Source: SMYC01 sp965197495
Lineage (GTDB): Bacteria; Acidobacteriota; Vicinamibacteria; Marinacidobacterales; SMYC01
NCBI GenBank assembly: GCA_965197495.1
Contig: OZ240210.1
Location: 5,022,001 to 5,086,000 of the forward strand
DNA length: 64,000 bases
Direction: 5' to 3'
Below, in pieces: positions 36,176 to 46,495 of this stretch (its first letter is position 1; each line of letters begins with the position of its first letter). The translations under genes were made by a program, and so were the position numbers. Below the pieces are notes generated by a model. The model worked only from the letters and a program-made list of their open reading frames with translations. It was not told the origin of the DNA and searched no databases.

Positions 36176-37012
36176 ATGAAACTTCTACTAGTAGTCGCGC
36201 TCGCGCAGCGGATCATTTCGCTCTCTCCGAGCGCCACCGAGATCCTCTACGGGATCGACGCCTTCGATCACGTCGTGGCCGTGTCGAGATATTGCGAGTA
36301 TCCGCCCGAGGTCGAGAATCTTCCGCGAGTCGGTGGATGGACCGACACCAATCTGGAGCAGATCATAGCACTCGAGCCGGACCTCGTCATGCTTACCGGC
36401 GTCGACGCACAGGCTCCTCTCATGGAGCCGAAGCTTCATGCGCTCGGGATCGAGACGCTGGCGGTCGGGAGCCAGTCGATGGCCGACATCTTCGAGTCGA
36501 TCGAGACGATCGGCGAGGCCGTCGGTCACGAGGTGCAAGCCAAGAAGCTCGTGGGCGAAATGCGGGCGGAGCTCGACGATATCCGTCGGCGGACGCGCGA
36601 GCTGCCGCGTCCCAAAGTGCTCGTCGTTGTGGATCGGCTTCCCGGTACCCTGCGTGATATCTACATCGCAACGCAAGGCAGCTATCTGACGGAGCTCGTC
36701 GAGATCGCGGGCGGCGAGCCGGTAACACCGCCTGCGCGGCACAACTACATGCAGCTCGGAGCTGAAGCGCTCGTGGTGTTCGACCCCGAAGTCATCTTCG
36801 ACATGGTGCAAGCGCTCACGACGCCGACCGTGATGGGCGGCGGGAGTCTCTCGGAAGACCCGACCGAGGTGTGGGGTAGCCTTTCGGTGCGGGCCGTCGA
36901 GAATGACCGCATCTATCCTTTGACGAACAAGTTGCTCGTCCATCCGTCACAGTTCGCGGTCGAGGCCGCACGGGAGTTTGCGCGCCGTCTCCACCCCGAG
37001 GCCTTCGAGTGA
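36176..37012 (+). CDS. btuF: Cobalamin ABC transporter substrate-binding protein BtuF
   Basis: The 278-residue protein has a very short hydrophobic leader (KLLLVVALA) and then RIISLSPSATEILYGIDAFDHVV, GGWTDTNLEQIIALEPDLVML, and the two-lobe pattern of class III periplasmic binding proteins. It delivers cobalamin to BtuCD. The leader is shorter than a normal signal peptide, so the true start could be further upstream or export may be inefficient. It ends with overlap on btuD (GTGA). Confidence 0.9.
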   Translation: MKLLLVVALAQRIISLSPSATEILYGIDAFDHVVAVSRYCEYPPEVENLPRVGGWTDTNLEQIIALEPDLVMLTGVDAQAPLMEPKLHALGIETLAVGSQSMADIFESIETIGEAVGHEVQAKKLVGEMRAELDDIRRRTRELPRPKVLVVVDRLPGTLRDIYIATQGSYLTELVEIAGGEPVTPPARHNYMQLGAEALVVFDPEVIFDMVQALTTPTVMGGGSLSEDPTEVWGSLSVRAVENDRIYPLTNKLLVHPSQFAVEAAREFARRLHPEAFE

Positions 37013-37785
37013 GCGCCATTCTCACGGCCGAATCTCTCGTCTTTTCCTACGGAGCCATGCGTGTGATCGAGGGGGTGTCCCTCTCGATCACGCGCGGGCA
37101 TTTTTGCGGGCTCATCGGTCCGAACGGTTGCGGGAAGTCGACGCTACTGCGGTTACTTTCCGGCGTTCTCTCGCCGTCCGAGGGCTCGGTCTGTCTCGAA
37201 GGGCAGCCGCTCGGCGATATCGAGCCTCGCGCCCGGGCAAGGCGCATCGGCTACGTGCCGCAGCAGCAAAGCCGCGTCTTTCCCTTCACAGCTCTCGAGC
37301 TCGTCTTGACAGGTCGAAGTCCGTATACGTCGCGGTTTCGTTTCGAGACCTCTCGCGATGTGGACATCTCGATTCTGGCGCTCGAGGATGTCGGTGCCGC
37401 CCATTTGGCGAAGCGTCCCATTACGGAGCTCTCGGGGGGCGAGCAGCAGATGGTCGTCGTCGCGAGGGCGCTCGCGCAGCGGGCCAGTCTCTTGCTTCTC
37501 GACGAGCCCGCGGCCGCGCTCGATTTGAAACATCGCGCACAGCTTCTCGGCGCCCTCCAGCGTTTGCGCGAAGAGAGAGAGCTCACCGTGCTCGTCGTGA
37601 CTCACGAATTGCAGATGCTCGACGCGAGCTTCGACTATCTCTTGGCGATGCGCGCCGGCCGTCTCGTCGCCGAGGGCCGTTCCCAGGACGTCTTGAACGA
37701 GAAAACGCTCTCGGAGATTTATGAGGACCCAGGTGTCCGAGCCCATCGGATAGAAGGCCGTACGTTCGTCTGGTCGGAGGGGTGA
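37009..37785 (+). CDS. btuD: Cobalamin ABC transporter ATP-binding protein BtuD
   Basis: The 258-residue protein has Walker A GPNGCGKST, the Q-loop (YVPQQQ), signature LSGGEQQ, Walker B LLLLDEPAAALD and switch histidine VVTHE. It energises the BtuC permease. The GTG start overlaps the btuF stop, and its own stop overlaps btuC. Confidence 0.95.
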   Translation: MSAILTAESLVFSYGAMRVIEGVSLSITRGHFCGLIGPNGCGKSTLLRLLSGVLSPSEGSVCLEGQPLGDIEPRARARRIGYVPQQQSRVFPFTALELVLTGRSPYTSRFRFETSRDVDISILALEDVGAAHLAKRPITELSGGEQQMVVVARALAQRASLLLLDEPAAALDLKHRAQLLGALQRLREERELTVLVVTHELQMLDASFDYLLAMRAGRLVAEGRSQDVLNEKTLSEIYEDPGVRAHRIEGRTFVWSEG

Positions 37786-38780
37786 TGGCGACGGGCGGGC
37801 GACTTCTGTGGGCACTCGCTTTCTTCTTCGTGGTCGTCTGTGGCGTTACGTTCTTTGCGCTCTCGACGGGCTATCAACAAATCGACTGGAGCGAGCTCCG
37901 GACGGACGAGACCTCGCGCACGATCTTCTTTCGCCTCCGCGTCCCTCGGGTCGCGCTCGGGCTTCTCGTCGGCGGCTCGCTCGCCGGCGTCGGCGCGGCG
38001 CTGCAGGCGCTTTTCCGAAACCCTCTCGCAGAGCCGTTTACGCTCGGCGTTTCTGGAGGCGGGGCGCTCGGAGCGAGCATCGCTATAGCACTCGGTCTCG
38101 GTGCGAGCGTTGCAGGAATTCCGCTGGTGTTCCTGTTCGCCTTTGCGGGCTCGATGGCTTTCATCGCTATTGTGTACCGGCTCGCTTCCGCGGGCAGCGT
38201 CGTCATGCCCGGCTCGCTCCTGTTAGCGGGCGTCGTCTTGAACTTGATCGCGGGCGCCGGCATCTTGATGATCCAGTTCATGACCGATTACACGCGGGCG
38301 CTTCAGATCCTTCGCTGGATGGTCGGAAGCCTCGACGTTGTCGGCGCCGGTCTCGTGTGGCGCATGTTGATCTTTCTCGTGCCCGGGCTCGCGTTCCTAC
38401 TTGCGGCGACGCGCGATCTTCATCTCATCGCGATGGACGAAGAGTCGGCCGCGGCGCTCGGCGTCGACGTACGTCGAACGGAGCGCTTCGTTTACGTCGC
38501 GTCGTGCCTCATCGTCGGTGTGAGCGTCGCCGTCGCTGGGCCGATTGGTTTCGTCGGACTCATCGTGCCTCATGCGGTGCGACTTCTGTTCGGCGAAGAT
38601 CTGAGGATCGTGATCCCGTGCTCGATCTTGCTCGGCGCGGCCTTCCTCGTGCTCGCCGACACGCTGGCCCGCACGCTCCTGGGAGCGAGCGAGCTTCCAG
38701 TCGGTGCGATCACGGCTTTGATTGGCGGACCACTATTTCTTTTGCTGTTGAGTCGCCGCCGACGCTATGCGGCGATTTGA
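37782..38780 (+). CDS. btuC: Cobalamin ABC transporter permease BtuC
   Basis: The 332-residue protein has about ten membrane helices and FecCD-family motifs: RVALGLLVGGSLAGVGAALQ, FRNPLAEPFTLGVSGGGALG, and the coupling region GVDVRRTERFVYVASCLIVGVSVAVAGPIGFVGLIVPHAVRL. It starts at GTG overlapping the btuD stop. It forms the inner-membrane channel for cobalamin uptake. Confidence 0.95.
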   Translation: MMATGGRLLWALAFFFVVVCGVTFFALSTGYQQIDWSELRTDETSRTIFFRLRVPRVALGLLVGGSLAGVGAALQALFRNPLAEPFTLGVSGGGALGASIAIALGLGASVAGIPLVFLFAFAGSMAFIAIVYRLASAGSVVMPGSLLLAGVVLNLIAGAGILMIQFMTDYTRALQILRWMVGSLDVVGAGLVWRMLIFLVPGLAFLLAATRDLHLIAMDEESAAALGVDVRRTERFVYVASCLIVGVSVAVAGPIGFVGLIVPHAVRLLFGEDLRIVIPCSILLGAAFLVLADTLARTLLGASELPVGAITALIGGPLFLLLLSRRRRYAAI

Positions 38781-38795
38781 GTGAGGTAAGTGAAG

Positions 38796-39362
38796 ATGTC
38801 TATCGCAACCAAAACAGGTGACAAAGGGCAAACACGTCTCGTCGGTGGAAGTCGGGTCTCGAAAGGGGACATGAGAGTCGAAGCCTACGGGACGCTCGAC
38901 GAGCTTGGCTCGGCCATGGGTTTTGCGCGGTCGATCTGCCGTCACGAGAAAGTGGCGGACGCCACGAAGCAGATCCAGAAGGAGCTTTTCACCGTGAGCG
39001 CTTCGCTCGCGAGCCCCGAGGGCGACAAGAAGACGAATCGTGTGACGGAGGCGATGGTGGATGCGCTGACCCGCCACGTCGATGAGATCGAGGCCATCGA
39101 AGGCATTGTCGGCGATTGGGTGCTTCCGGGAGAAGACACCGTCTCGGCTGCCTATGACGTCGCGCGCACGGTCTGCCGGCGCGCGGAGCGGGTTGCGGTG
39201 CGGCTGGGTGACGACGGTGTCGAGGTCGATCCGCTCGCGATCACGTACATCAATCGACTCTCCGATGTGCTTTGGCTTTTCGGACGCCTCGTCGAGAAAG
39301 AGAAAGGGATTGACGCGAAGCTTCGCGACGGAGAAGGCTCGAGTTGGACGAAAGCGTGGTAG
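38796..39362 (+). CDS. pduO: Cob(I)alamin adenosyltransferase, PduO type
   Basis: The protein (about 188 residues) has the ATP-binding motif TKTGDKGQTRLVGG near its N-terminus, EAYGTLDELGSAMGFA, and ARTVCRRAERVAV with the conserved arginines. It transfers the adenosyl group of ATP to cob(I)alamin. An upstream GTG (38790) is also possible. It sits between btuC and cobT. Confidence 0.92.
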   Translation: MSIATKTGDKGQTRLVGGSRVSKGDMRVEAYGTLDELGSAMGFARSICRHEKVADATKQIQKELFTVSASLASPEGDKKTNRVTEAMVDALTRHVDEIEAIEGIVGDWVLPGEDTVSAAYDVARTVCRRAERVAVRLGDDGVEVDPLAITYINRLSDVLWLFGRLVEKEKGIDAKLRDGEGSSWTKAW

Positions 39363-40329
39363 TGCCTCCCGACGAGGGCTTTGCCGAGAGGGCGCGGGCG
39401 CGCCAGGAAAGGCTCACGAAGCCTCCGGGAAGTCTCGGCCGGCTCGAAGAGATCGCGATCCGCCTCGCGGCGATCCAGCGAACCGACACGCCGAAGACAC
39501 GGCCGCGGGCGATCACGGCGTGACCGAAGAGGGAGTGAGCTCTTATCCTTCTGAAGTCACGGGACAGATGCTCTTGAACTTCAACGCTGGCGGCGCGGCC
39601 ATCAACGCTCTTGCGCGTGTAGCCGAGGCGGATCTTTCCGTCGTGGATGTCGGGACACTATCGAACCCCGCCGTTCGACGCGGCACATGCAATTTCGCGC
39701 GCGAGCCCGCCATGACCGAAGACGAGATGGACGCTGCGATCGAGATCGGCAGGAGCGAAGCACGCCGGCTCGAAGGTGTCCGAATCTTGGGGCTCGGCGA
39801 GATGGGCATCGGTAACACGACCGCGGCGAGTGCGATGACGGCCGCGCTCACGGGTCTTCCCGTCGCGGCCGTTACTGGGCGCGGCACCGGGGTGGACGGG
39901 CCCGGGCTTCGCCGCAAGGTGGATGTCATCGAGCGCGCGCTCGCGCTTCACGATCCGAAGACACCGCGCGCCATCCTTGCTTCGGTGGGCGGTCTCGAGA
40001 TCGCGGCGCTCGTGGGCGTTTGTCTCGAGGCCGCGCACCGCGGCGTTGCAATCCTCGTCGACGGTTTCATCACGACCGCCGCCTTTGCCGTTGCGTGGAA
40101 GCTCGAGCCCGCGGTCAAGGACTACGCATTTTTCTCTCACGTCTTCGTCGAGCCGGGCGACAAGGCACTGCATCAAATGATGGACGTCCGACCGCTTCTC
40201 GACCTCGAGCTTCGTCTCGGGGAAGGCACGGGCGCCGCACTGGCGATCCCCATTCTGGACGGCGCCGTCGCAGCGCATAACGAGATGGCGACGTTCGAGA
40301 GCGCGAGCGTTTCCGACAAAGCCCCGTGA
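39356..40329 (+). pseudogene. cobT: CobT phosphoribosyltransferase, frameshifted by a slipped deletion
   Basis: The N-terminal frame reads LTKPPGSLGRLEEIAIRL, then ends at TGA 39521. The shifted frame resumes AGDHGVTEEGVSSYPSEVT and continues through FNAGGAAINALAR, LGEMGIGNTTAASAM and GEGTGAALAIPILDGA to 40329. The usual AIVVFAGDHGV segment is missing about 19 bases at 39500-39520; the flanks keep GCGGGCGATC, suggesting a deletion between direct repeats. CobT activates dimethylbenzimidazole for the lower ligand. Everything else looks intact, so this may be a recent lesion or an assembly error. The exact start (TTG 39344 or GTG 39356) is uncertain. Confidence 0.85.
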
Positions 40330-41030
40330 CACGACTTCTCGCCGCCATCGCGTTTCTCACACGCGTGCCGATCCGCCGGCCGTTCACGACCGAAGATGTC
40401 GGACGCGCTGCGATTTTCTTTCCTCTCGTTGGCGCGGGGATCGGAGCGGCTCAGCTCGGCTTGTGGAAGCTTCTCGATACGACCCTGCCGCCCCTTGTTC
40501 TTGCGGTCCTCGTCGTGTCTTTCTCCGCCTGGGCGACGCGAGGACTTTACTTGGATGGCCTCGCGGATTTCGTCGATGGGCTTGGCGGTGGCCATACGCG
40601 TGAGGATGTGCTGCGCATCATGCGAGATTCCTGCATCGGCGCCTTCGGCGCTATCGCGCTCGTTCTCGTTCTTTTCACTAAAGTTGCCGCGACCGAGGTT
40701 GCCGCGCTCGTTCTCTGGCAAGCGCTCGTCCTCGCTCCGGTACTCAGTCGGTGGAGCGTCGTGCTGGTGGGGTTCATGCTCCCCTACGCGCGGGAGACTG
40801 CAGCGCCGTCGTCGCACTTTGGCAAGCGTGAGCTCTTGGGCGCCACGGTGATGCTGGCCGCGGCCTGTTTTCTGGCGCCGCGAGTCGCCGCGACGATGGG
40901 CGCGAGCGTTTTGGTCGTGAGCTTGGTCGTTGGGGCGATCGCCCGCCGCCGTATCGGAGGCGTCACCGGCGATGTGATGGGCGCCAATCTCGAGCTCGCA
41001 GAAGCCGCCGCGCTCCTTGTCGCTCTATGA
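40326..41030 (+). CDS. cobS: Cobalamin synthase CobS (adenosylcobinamide-GDP ribazoletransferase)
   Basis: The 234-residue membrane protein has FLTRVPI near its N-terminus, the metal-binding YLDGLADFVDGLGGG motif, REDVLRIMRDSCIGAFGA, and a final IGGVTGDVMGANLELAEAA. It joins alpha-ribazole to adenosylcobinamide-GDP. It overlaps cobT by 4 bp (GTGA) and cobC by 4 bp. Confidence 0.95.
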   Translation: MTRLLAAIAFLTRVPIRRPFTTEDVGRAAIFFPLVGAGIGAAQLGLWKLLDTTLPPLVLAVLVVSFSAWATRGLYLDGLADFVDGLGGGHTREDVLRIMRDSCIGAFGAIALVLVLFTKVAATEVAALVLWQALVLAPVLSRWSVVLVGFMLPYARETAAPSSHFGKRELLGATVMLAAACFLAPRVAATMGASVLVVSLVVGAIARRRIGGVTGDVMGANLELAEAAALLVAL

Positions 41031-41695
41031 TCGCGAGCTGGGATCGACCCGAAGGCGTATGGCTGCGGCTGCTGCTCATCCGCCACGGTGAGCCAGAAGC
41101 GTCCGCGCGCGGGCGTTGCTACGGAAAGCTCGACATAGGACTTTCGGCAAATGGCCGCGCTCAGATGGCGCGGCTCGGCGAAGCTCTTGCGTCCGCGTCG
41201 ATCGACGCTTTCTATGCGAGCCCGAGGCGCCGAGCGCTCGAGAGCGTTGAAACAGTCATCGAAAGAGTTATCGAAAGAGTCAAGGTCAAGCCCATCGTCG
41301 AACCGCGACTGGAAGAGATCGATTTTGGGGAGCTCGAGGGTCTGACCTACGACGAAGCCGCCGAGCGCTATCCTCGAATCTACGAGGAATGGATGCGCGC
41401 GCCAACCGAGGTACACTTCCCTGGGGGCGAGAGTTTCACAGAGATGAGACAACGGGTGCTTCAAGCCGTTTCGGAGATTCGCGAGTCACGGAAGGAGCAA
41501 ACGGTGGCGATCGTTTCGCATGGCGGCGTCAACCGCATCGTGCTCGCGCAGGCACTCGGTCTTGCACCACCTATGATTTTTCGGATGGAACAATCCTACG
41601 CGGGCGTCAGCGTCATTGATGAGATTGATGAGATTGATGAGATTGATGAGCTCGATGGCGACTGCGTCGTGCGGGTCTTGAACGCAGTATGTTGA
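41027..41695 (+). CDS. cobC: Alpha-ribazole phosphatase CobC (histidine phosphatase family)
   Basis: The 222-residue protein has the nucleophile motif LLLIRHGEPEASARGRCYG, the ASPRRRALES block, EIDFGELEGLTYDE and IVSHGGVNR. It removes the phosphate from alpha-ribazole phosphate or adenosylcobalamin phosphate. Its C-terminus contains an in-frame repeat (IDE four times), encoded by a 9-bp repeat at 41615-41650. It overlaps cobU. Confidence 0.92.
   Translation: MIASWDRPEGVWLRLLLIRHGEPEASARGRCYGKLDIGLSANGRAQMARLGEALASASIDAFYASPRRRALESVETVIERVIERVKVKPIVEPRLEEIDFGELEGLTYDEAAERYPRIYEEWMRAPTEVHFPGGESFTEMRQRVLQAVSEIRESRKEQTVAIVSHGGVNRIVLAQALGLAPPMIFRMEQSYAGVSVIDEIDEIDEIDELDGDCVVRVLNAVC
41615..41650 (+). 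repeat. 9-bp tandem repeat in the 3' end of cobC
   Basis: The unit ATTGATGAG occurs four times, in frame, encoding IDE repeats. A coding microsatellite. Confidence 0.95.
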
Positions 41696-42210
41696 CGTTG
41701 ATCCTCGGCGGCGCGCGAAGCGGCAAGAGTCGCTACGCGCAAACACTCGCAGGCGTTGCGTCTTCCGTCGTGTACATCGCCACGGCGTCGGCCGGCGACG
41801 ATCCCGAGATGAAGCGCCGTATCGCGCGTCACCGAGCCGAGCGGCCGCCGCACTTTCGAACGATAGAGGCGCCGGTAGCACTCGTCGAAGCGCTCGAAGC
41901 TGTGAAGGAAGGGGTCATCCTCGTAGACTGCATGACCCTCTGGCTTTCCAATCTCAGCTATCGCCACCGCGCGCTTCACCCCGAAGCCCGGAAGTCTCGA
42001 ATCCTCGGCGCCGTGTCGGCGTTCATCGAGGCCGCACGCGAGCGCGAGATCACTGTCGTGAGCAACGAGGTTGGTGAGGGTGTGGTCCCGGACTCCGCCG
42101 TCGCGCGGGATTTTCGAGACCTTCAAGGCCTCGCCAATCAAGCCGTGGCGCGAGAAGCGGACCGAGTGGTCTTGATGGTGGCCGGGATCCCGCTCGCGGT
42201 GAAAGGTTAG
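41689..42210 (+). CDS. cobU: Adenosylcobinamide kinase/guanylyltransferase CobU
   Basis: The 173-residue protein has the P-loop GGARSGKSRYAQ, the VVYIATASAGDDPEMKRRI segment, HRAERPPHFRTIEAP (guanylylated histidine region), LVDCMTLWLSN and NEVGEGVVP. It phosphorylates and guanylylates adenosylcobinamide. Last gene of the B12 operon. Confidence 0.95.
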   Translation: MLTLILGGARSGKSRYAQTLAGVASSVVYIATASAGDDPEMKRRIARHRAERPPHFRTIEAPVALVEALEAVKEGVILVDCMTLWLSNLSYRHRALHPEARKSRILGAVSAFIEAAREREITVVSNEVGEGVVPDSAVARDFRDLQGLANQAVAREADRVVLMVAGIPLAVKG

Positions 42211-42213
42211 CGC

Positions 42214-42240
42214 ACTAGACAGACTAGACAGACTAGGCTA
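42214..42240 (+). repeat. 9-bp tandem repeat after cobU
   Basis: ACTAGACAG occurs twice, followed by a third diverged unit, just past the cobU stop and before the 3' end of the convergent proline-rich gene. Confidence 0.85.
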
Positions 42241-43266
42241 GTCGTCCCCGAGTACCTTCTCGATCCCGTCCGGGTCGAGGTCGAGCTCCTGGGTGTGCGG
42301 CATTTTGGGGACCTTCGCCGTCTCGAGAGGCGGCTCGGCCGCGAAGGATTCCATGAAGCCGGCTTCGAGCGGAGCGGGATCGGCCTCGATGCCAGTCAAA
42401 GATTCTGTCGTTTCGCCGAGCTTTCGGACCGGTGCCTGCACGGACTGCATCGTTATCACCTCGGCCGGAGTTGGCGCTTTCGTCGCCACCGGATCCATCG
42501 CGAGCGCTTCGAATCCTGATGGAGCGGCGGTGGGCGCCGCTGAAGTGGGAGTGGCCGGCATCTGGACGAACTGAGTGTCGTCCTCGTCGTCGGGAGCCTG
42601 TGGTGGCACGGTCGCGGGGGTTCCGCCTTCCAGGATCGTCTCCATGAGCTCACCGGTCGACGGCGGCGGAGCCGGCGGTTCCACCATGAGCTGTGTCTGG
42701 TTCGGTGGCGCAACGGCGACCTGGGTTTGGTCGGGCCGCGGCGGAGCTGGTGGCTCGACAACGAGCTGGGTTTGGTCGGGCCGCGGCGGAGCTGGTGGCT
42801 CAACGGCGAGCTGGGTCTGGTCGGGCTGCGGCGGAGCTGGTGGCTCGACGGCGAGCTGGGTCTGGTCGGGCGGCGGCGGAGCTGGCGGCTCGACGACGAG
42901 CTGGGTCTGGTCGTTCGGCGGCGGAGCTGATAGCTCAACGGCGACCTGAGTCTGGTCGGGCTGCGGCGGAGCCGGTGGCTCGACGATGAGCTCGGTCTGG
43001 TCAGGCTGTGTCGTCGTCGGCGTCGAGGGCGGCGGCTCGTTCGCGAGCTTCGCGAGCTCCGTCGCGCGAACGGCAGCTTCCGCTTCGCGCCGGAGAGACG
43101 TCTGCGTCTCGACGAGCCGCTCCGGCGGCGAACCGTCCGCTTCGACGGGGACCGAAGCCGGCGGCGGCGGTGCATCTGCGGTTGCGGTGATGACCGCCTC
43201 CGGAGGAGGCGTCATCGGTATGGCGTTCTCCGTCACCGCTTGCTCGATCTGCGCATCTTGGGGCAT
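42238..43266 (-). CDS. Proline-rich repeat protein of unknown function
   Basis: The 342-residue protein has no recognised domain. Its middle (about 85-210) is a tandem repeat of 17-18 residues, PDQTQLxVEPPAPP with small variations, eight or so copies. The ends are acidic and rich in A, P and T. No signal peptide or membrane span was seen. It could be a flexible spacer or scaffold; it lies next to a hybrid sensor kinase on the same strand. The N-terminus may be at this ATG (43266); the C-terminus ends DLDPDGIEKVLGDD. Confidence 0.7.
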   Translation of the reverse strand: MPQDAQIEQAVTENAIPMTPPPEAVITATADAPPPPASVPVEADGSPPERLVETQTSLRREAEAAVRATELAKLANEPPPSTPTTTQPDQTELIVEPPAPPQPDQTQVAVELSAPPPNDQTQLVVEPPAPPPPDQTQLAVEPPAPPQPDQTQLAVEPPAPPRPDQTQLVVEPPAPPRPDQTQVAVAPPNQTQLMVEPPAPPPSTGELMETILEGGTPATVPPQAPDDEDDTQFVQMPATPTSAAPTAAPSGFEALAMDPVATKAPTPAEVITMQSVQAPVRKLGETTESLTGIEADPAPLEAGFMESFAAEPPLETAKVPKMPHTQELDLDPDGIEKVLGDD

Positions 43267-43382
43267 GGATGTTCTCGCTCAAACAGCTCGAATGGTTAGA
43301 GTTTGGTTCGTATCCATCCATTATACGGTAGAGAAATGTGACTGGGAAGCCTTGTAACTGATTGAATATAAGCGTGTTATCT

Positions 43383-45287
43383 CTAGGACACGCCCAGGAT
43401 CTCGTTGAGATTCATCGGCAGGCGGATGGTGAAGCGCGTACCTTCACCGAGCGTGCTTTCCGCGGTAATCGTGCCGTGATGGTCTTGAATGATCTGGTAA
43501 CAGATGGAGAGGCCCAAGCCGGTCCCGACGCCGACGCCTTTCGTGGTGAATCCGGGGTCGAAGACTTTGGCGAGGTTTTCGGGGGCGATGCCGGCGCCGT
43601 CGTCTCGAATCGCGACGGTGACCCTGTCGTCTTCGACAGCGGTTCGGATCGTAATGGTGTCTGCGTCAGAAATCGCCTGGCGCGCGTTGTTCAGAAGATT
43701 CAAGAAGACTTGATTCAGCCGGCTCGGATAAACCGAGATTTCGGGGAGATCGCCATAGTCCCTTACGATCTCGATGTGGTGCTTGATCTGATGATGGACG
43801 AGCGTCAGCGTGTCCTCGAGCCCCTCGTGGATGTCGACGTTCTTGAGCTCGGCCTCGTCGAGGCGTGCGAAGCTCCGCAACCGCCGGACGATCTCCCCCA
43901 CGCGTGTGGCGCCGGAGTTGATGACCTGATTCGCGTCGTTGATGACGCCGAAAATCTTCAGGAGCTTCTTGTCGTTTGCGAACAGCTCGGGGTTGCTCGT
44001 CTCGAGATGTTCTTTCAACTTCTCGACCCCTCGCACGAGCGTGTCGTGCATGCTCGTCATCGCGCCGACGGGCGTGTTGATCTCATGAGCAATACCGGCT
44101 ACGAGGCTTCCGAGAGATGCCATCTTCTCCGACTGAACGAGCTGGGCCTGCGTTGCGCGTCGCTCTTGGTTAGCCTCTGCGAGCTCACTCATCGCGCGCT
44201 TGATCTCGGTGATGTCGCGGCCCATCCCGACATAGAGCGCGAGCTCGCCGGTGGCGTCATGAATGGGAAAGATAGAGATATCGATGGGGATGTTGGTTCC
44301 GTCTTTTGAAACGCCTGTCGCTCCGCCGCGATAACTTCCGATGTTGGCGATCGCTTCTTTGATGTTCGAGGTCTCGCCCGGCTCGATAAAATCGAAGATC
44401 GTTTTGTCGACCAAGTCCTCGTCGGTCCAACCCGTGCGTTGCCTGTGCGCGGGGTTGCGCTCGATGATGTGCCCCTCCTTGTCGATGATCGTGATGACGT
44501 CGACCGAGTGTATAAAGACTTCGCGGTAGATCCGGAGCTTCTCCTCCATCTCTTTCTGGCGCGTGATGTCTAGAAAGCCTCCAAGCACGACCTCCTCGCC
44601 GCCGATCTCGGTCTCCGCAAGTGAGAAGACCATCCACTTGAAGCTCCCGTCGGCGCGCCGGACTTTCACTTCGAGGTCTTTGACGAACCCGTCCTTCTCG
44701 AGGCGCGCGATGACCTCGTCGCGCTCGCCGGCGTCGTAGTAGAACTCGGTCGACGAGCGTCCCTTGATCTCTTCGGGGGACAGGCCGATGGCGTCTGCAA
44801 GATGGCGGTTCGCATAGAGAATCTCGCCGTCCGATTTCCGGGTGATGATGTAAGGAACGGGCGCTGACTCGACGAGACGGGTGAGCTGCTCTTCAGCTTG
44901 GCGCTGCCAGCGCCGAAGCTTTGCGAACTCGAGAGCTTGGTGGATGGTGATCTCCATCTCGTTCACGCTGACCGGCTTGACGAGAAACCGTTGCGCTCCT
45001 TGCATGACCGCTTGTACGGCGAGCGGAACGGACGGATGTGCCGTCAAAAGAACGAACGGAAGATCGGGATCCAGTTTTTGAACGCGCTCGAGAACGGCGA
45101 GCCCGTCCATCTCTGGCATGTTGAGATCGCAGAGGATGAGCGCGGGCTTGTCGGAGACGAGAAGCTCGAGCCCTTCCTTACCGGAGGAGGCGGTCGCGAC
45201 AGCGAAGCCTCTTTCCTCGAGGCTCGCGGCCATCTGCTGGCGTTGTTCTGGGTCGTCCTCGATATAGAGCAGCTTGACGTCGGCCAT
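43383..45287 (-). CDS. REC-PAS-PAS histidine kinase
   Basis: The 634-residue soluble protein has an N-terminal receiver (phospho-acceptor D54 in LCDLNMPEMDG, conserved K in FLVKPVS), PAS 1 (about 140-250, YANRHLADAIGLSPEEIKG), PAS 2 (about 265-380, IIERNPAHRQRTGWTDEDL), and a kinase with H-box VAGIAHEINTPVGA, N-box LLNNARQAI, G1 RDDGAGI and G2 GTGLGLSIC. It resembles kinases that receive a signal by phosphorelay and PAS. No membrane segment. No output regulator is adjacent; gap lies 29 bp upstream. Confidence 0.92.
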   Translation of the reverse strand: MADVKLLYIEDDPEQRQQMAASLEERGFAVATASSGKEGLELLVSDKPALILCDLNMPEMDGLAVLERVQKLDPDLPFVLLTAHPSVPLAVQAVMQGAQRFLVKPVSVNEMEITIHQALEFAKLRRWQRQAEEQLTRLVESAPVPYIITRKSDGEILYANRHLADAIGLSPEEIKGRSSTEFYYDAGERDEVIARLEKDGFVKDLEVKVRRADGSFKWMVFSLAETEIGGEEVVLGGFLDITRQKEMEEKLRIYREVFIHSVDVITIIDKEGHIIERNPAHRQRTGWTDEDLVDKTIFDFIEPGETSNIKEAIANIGSYRGGATGVSKDGTNIPIDISIFPIHDATGELALYVGMGRDITEIKRAMSELAEANQERRATQAQLVQSEKMASLGSLVAGIAHEINTPVGAMTSMHDTLVRGVEKLKEHLETSNPELFANDKKLLKIFGVINDANQVINSGATRVGEIVRRLRSFARLDEAELKNVDIHEGLEDTLTLVHHQIKHHIEIVRDYGDLPEISVYPSRLNQVFLNLLNNARQAISDADTITIRTAVEDDRVTVAIRDDGAGIAPENLAKVFDPGFTTKGVGVGTGLGLSICYQIIQDHHGTITAESTLGEGTRFTIRLPMNLNEILGVS

Positions 45288-45316
45288 CGTGCGATGGGCG
45301 CTCGTGAATGCCGGAG

Positions 45317-46324
<1,008 letters not shown>

Positions 46325-46495
46325 CCAGCGCTCCTAGATATCGAGAAATTGCCGGGCTCGCGTCCTGCAAGCCATGCCTATCGGGGGAACCCGCAGTCAG
46401 TGAGCGAGAGTATAGGTCGCGCCCCCGCGAGGTGTCAACGCGTGCCGTAACTTGCTTGTTTTCAGTTGATTCCGTATAGTTCTCACCGACCTTTG

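Noticed and set aside
41615..42240. CRISPR-like repeats
   Set aside because: The units are 9 bp, contiguous and without spacers; some are coding.
42575..42989. Glycine/alanine-rich open frames on the plus strand
   Set aside because: They are antisense readings of the proline-rich repeat gene.
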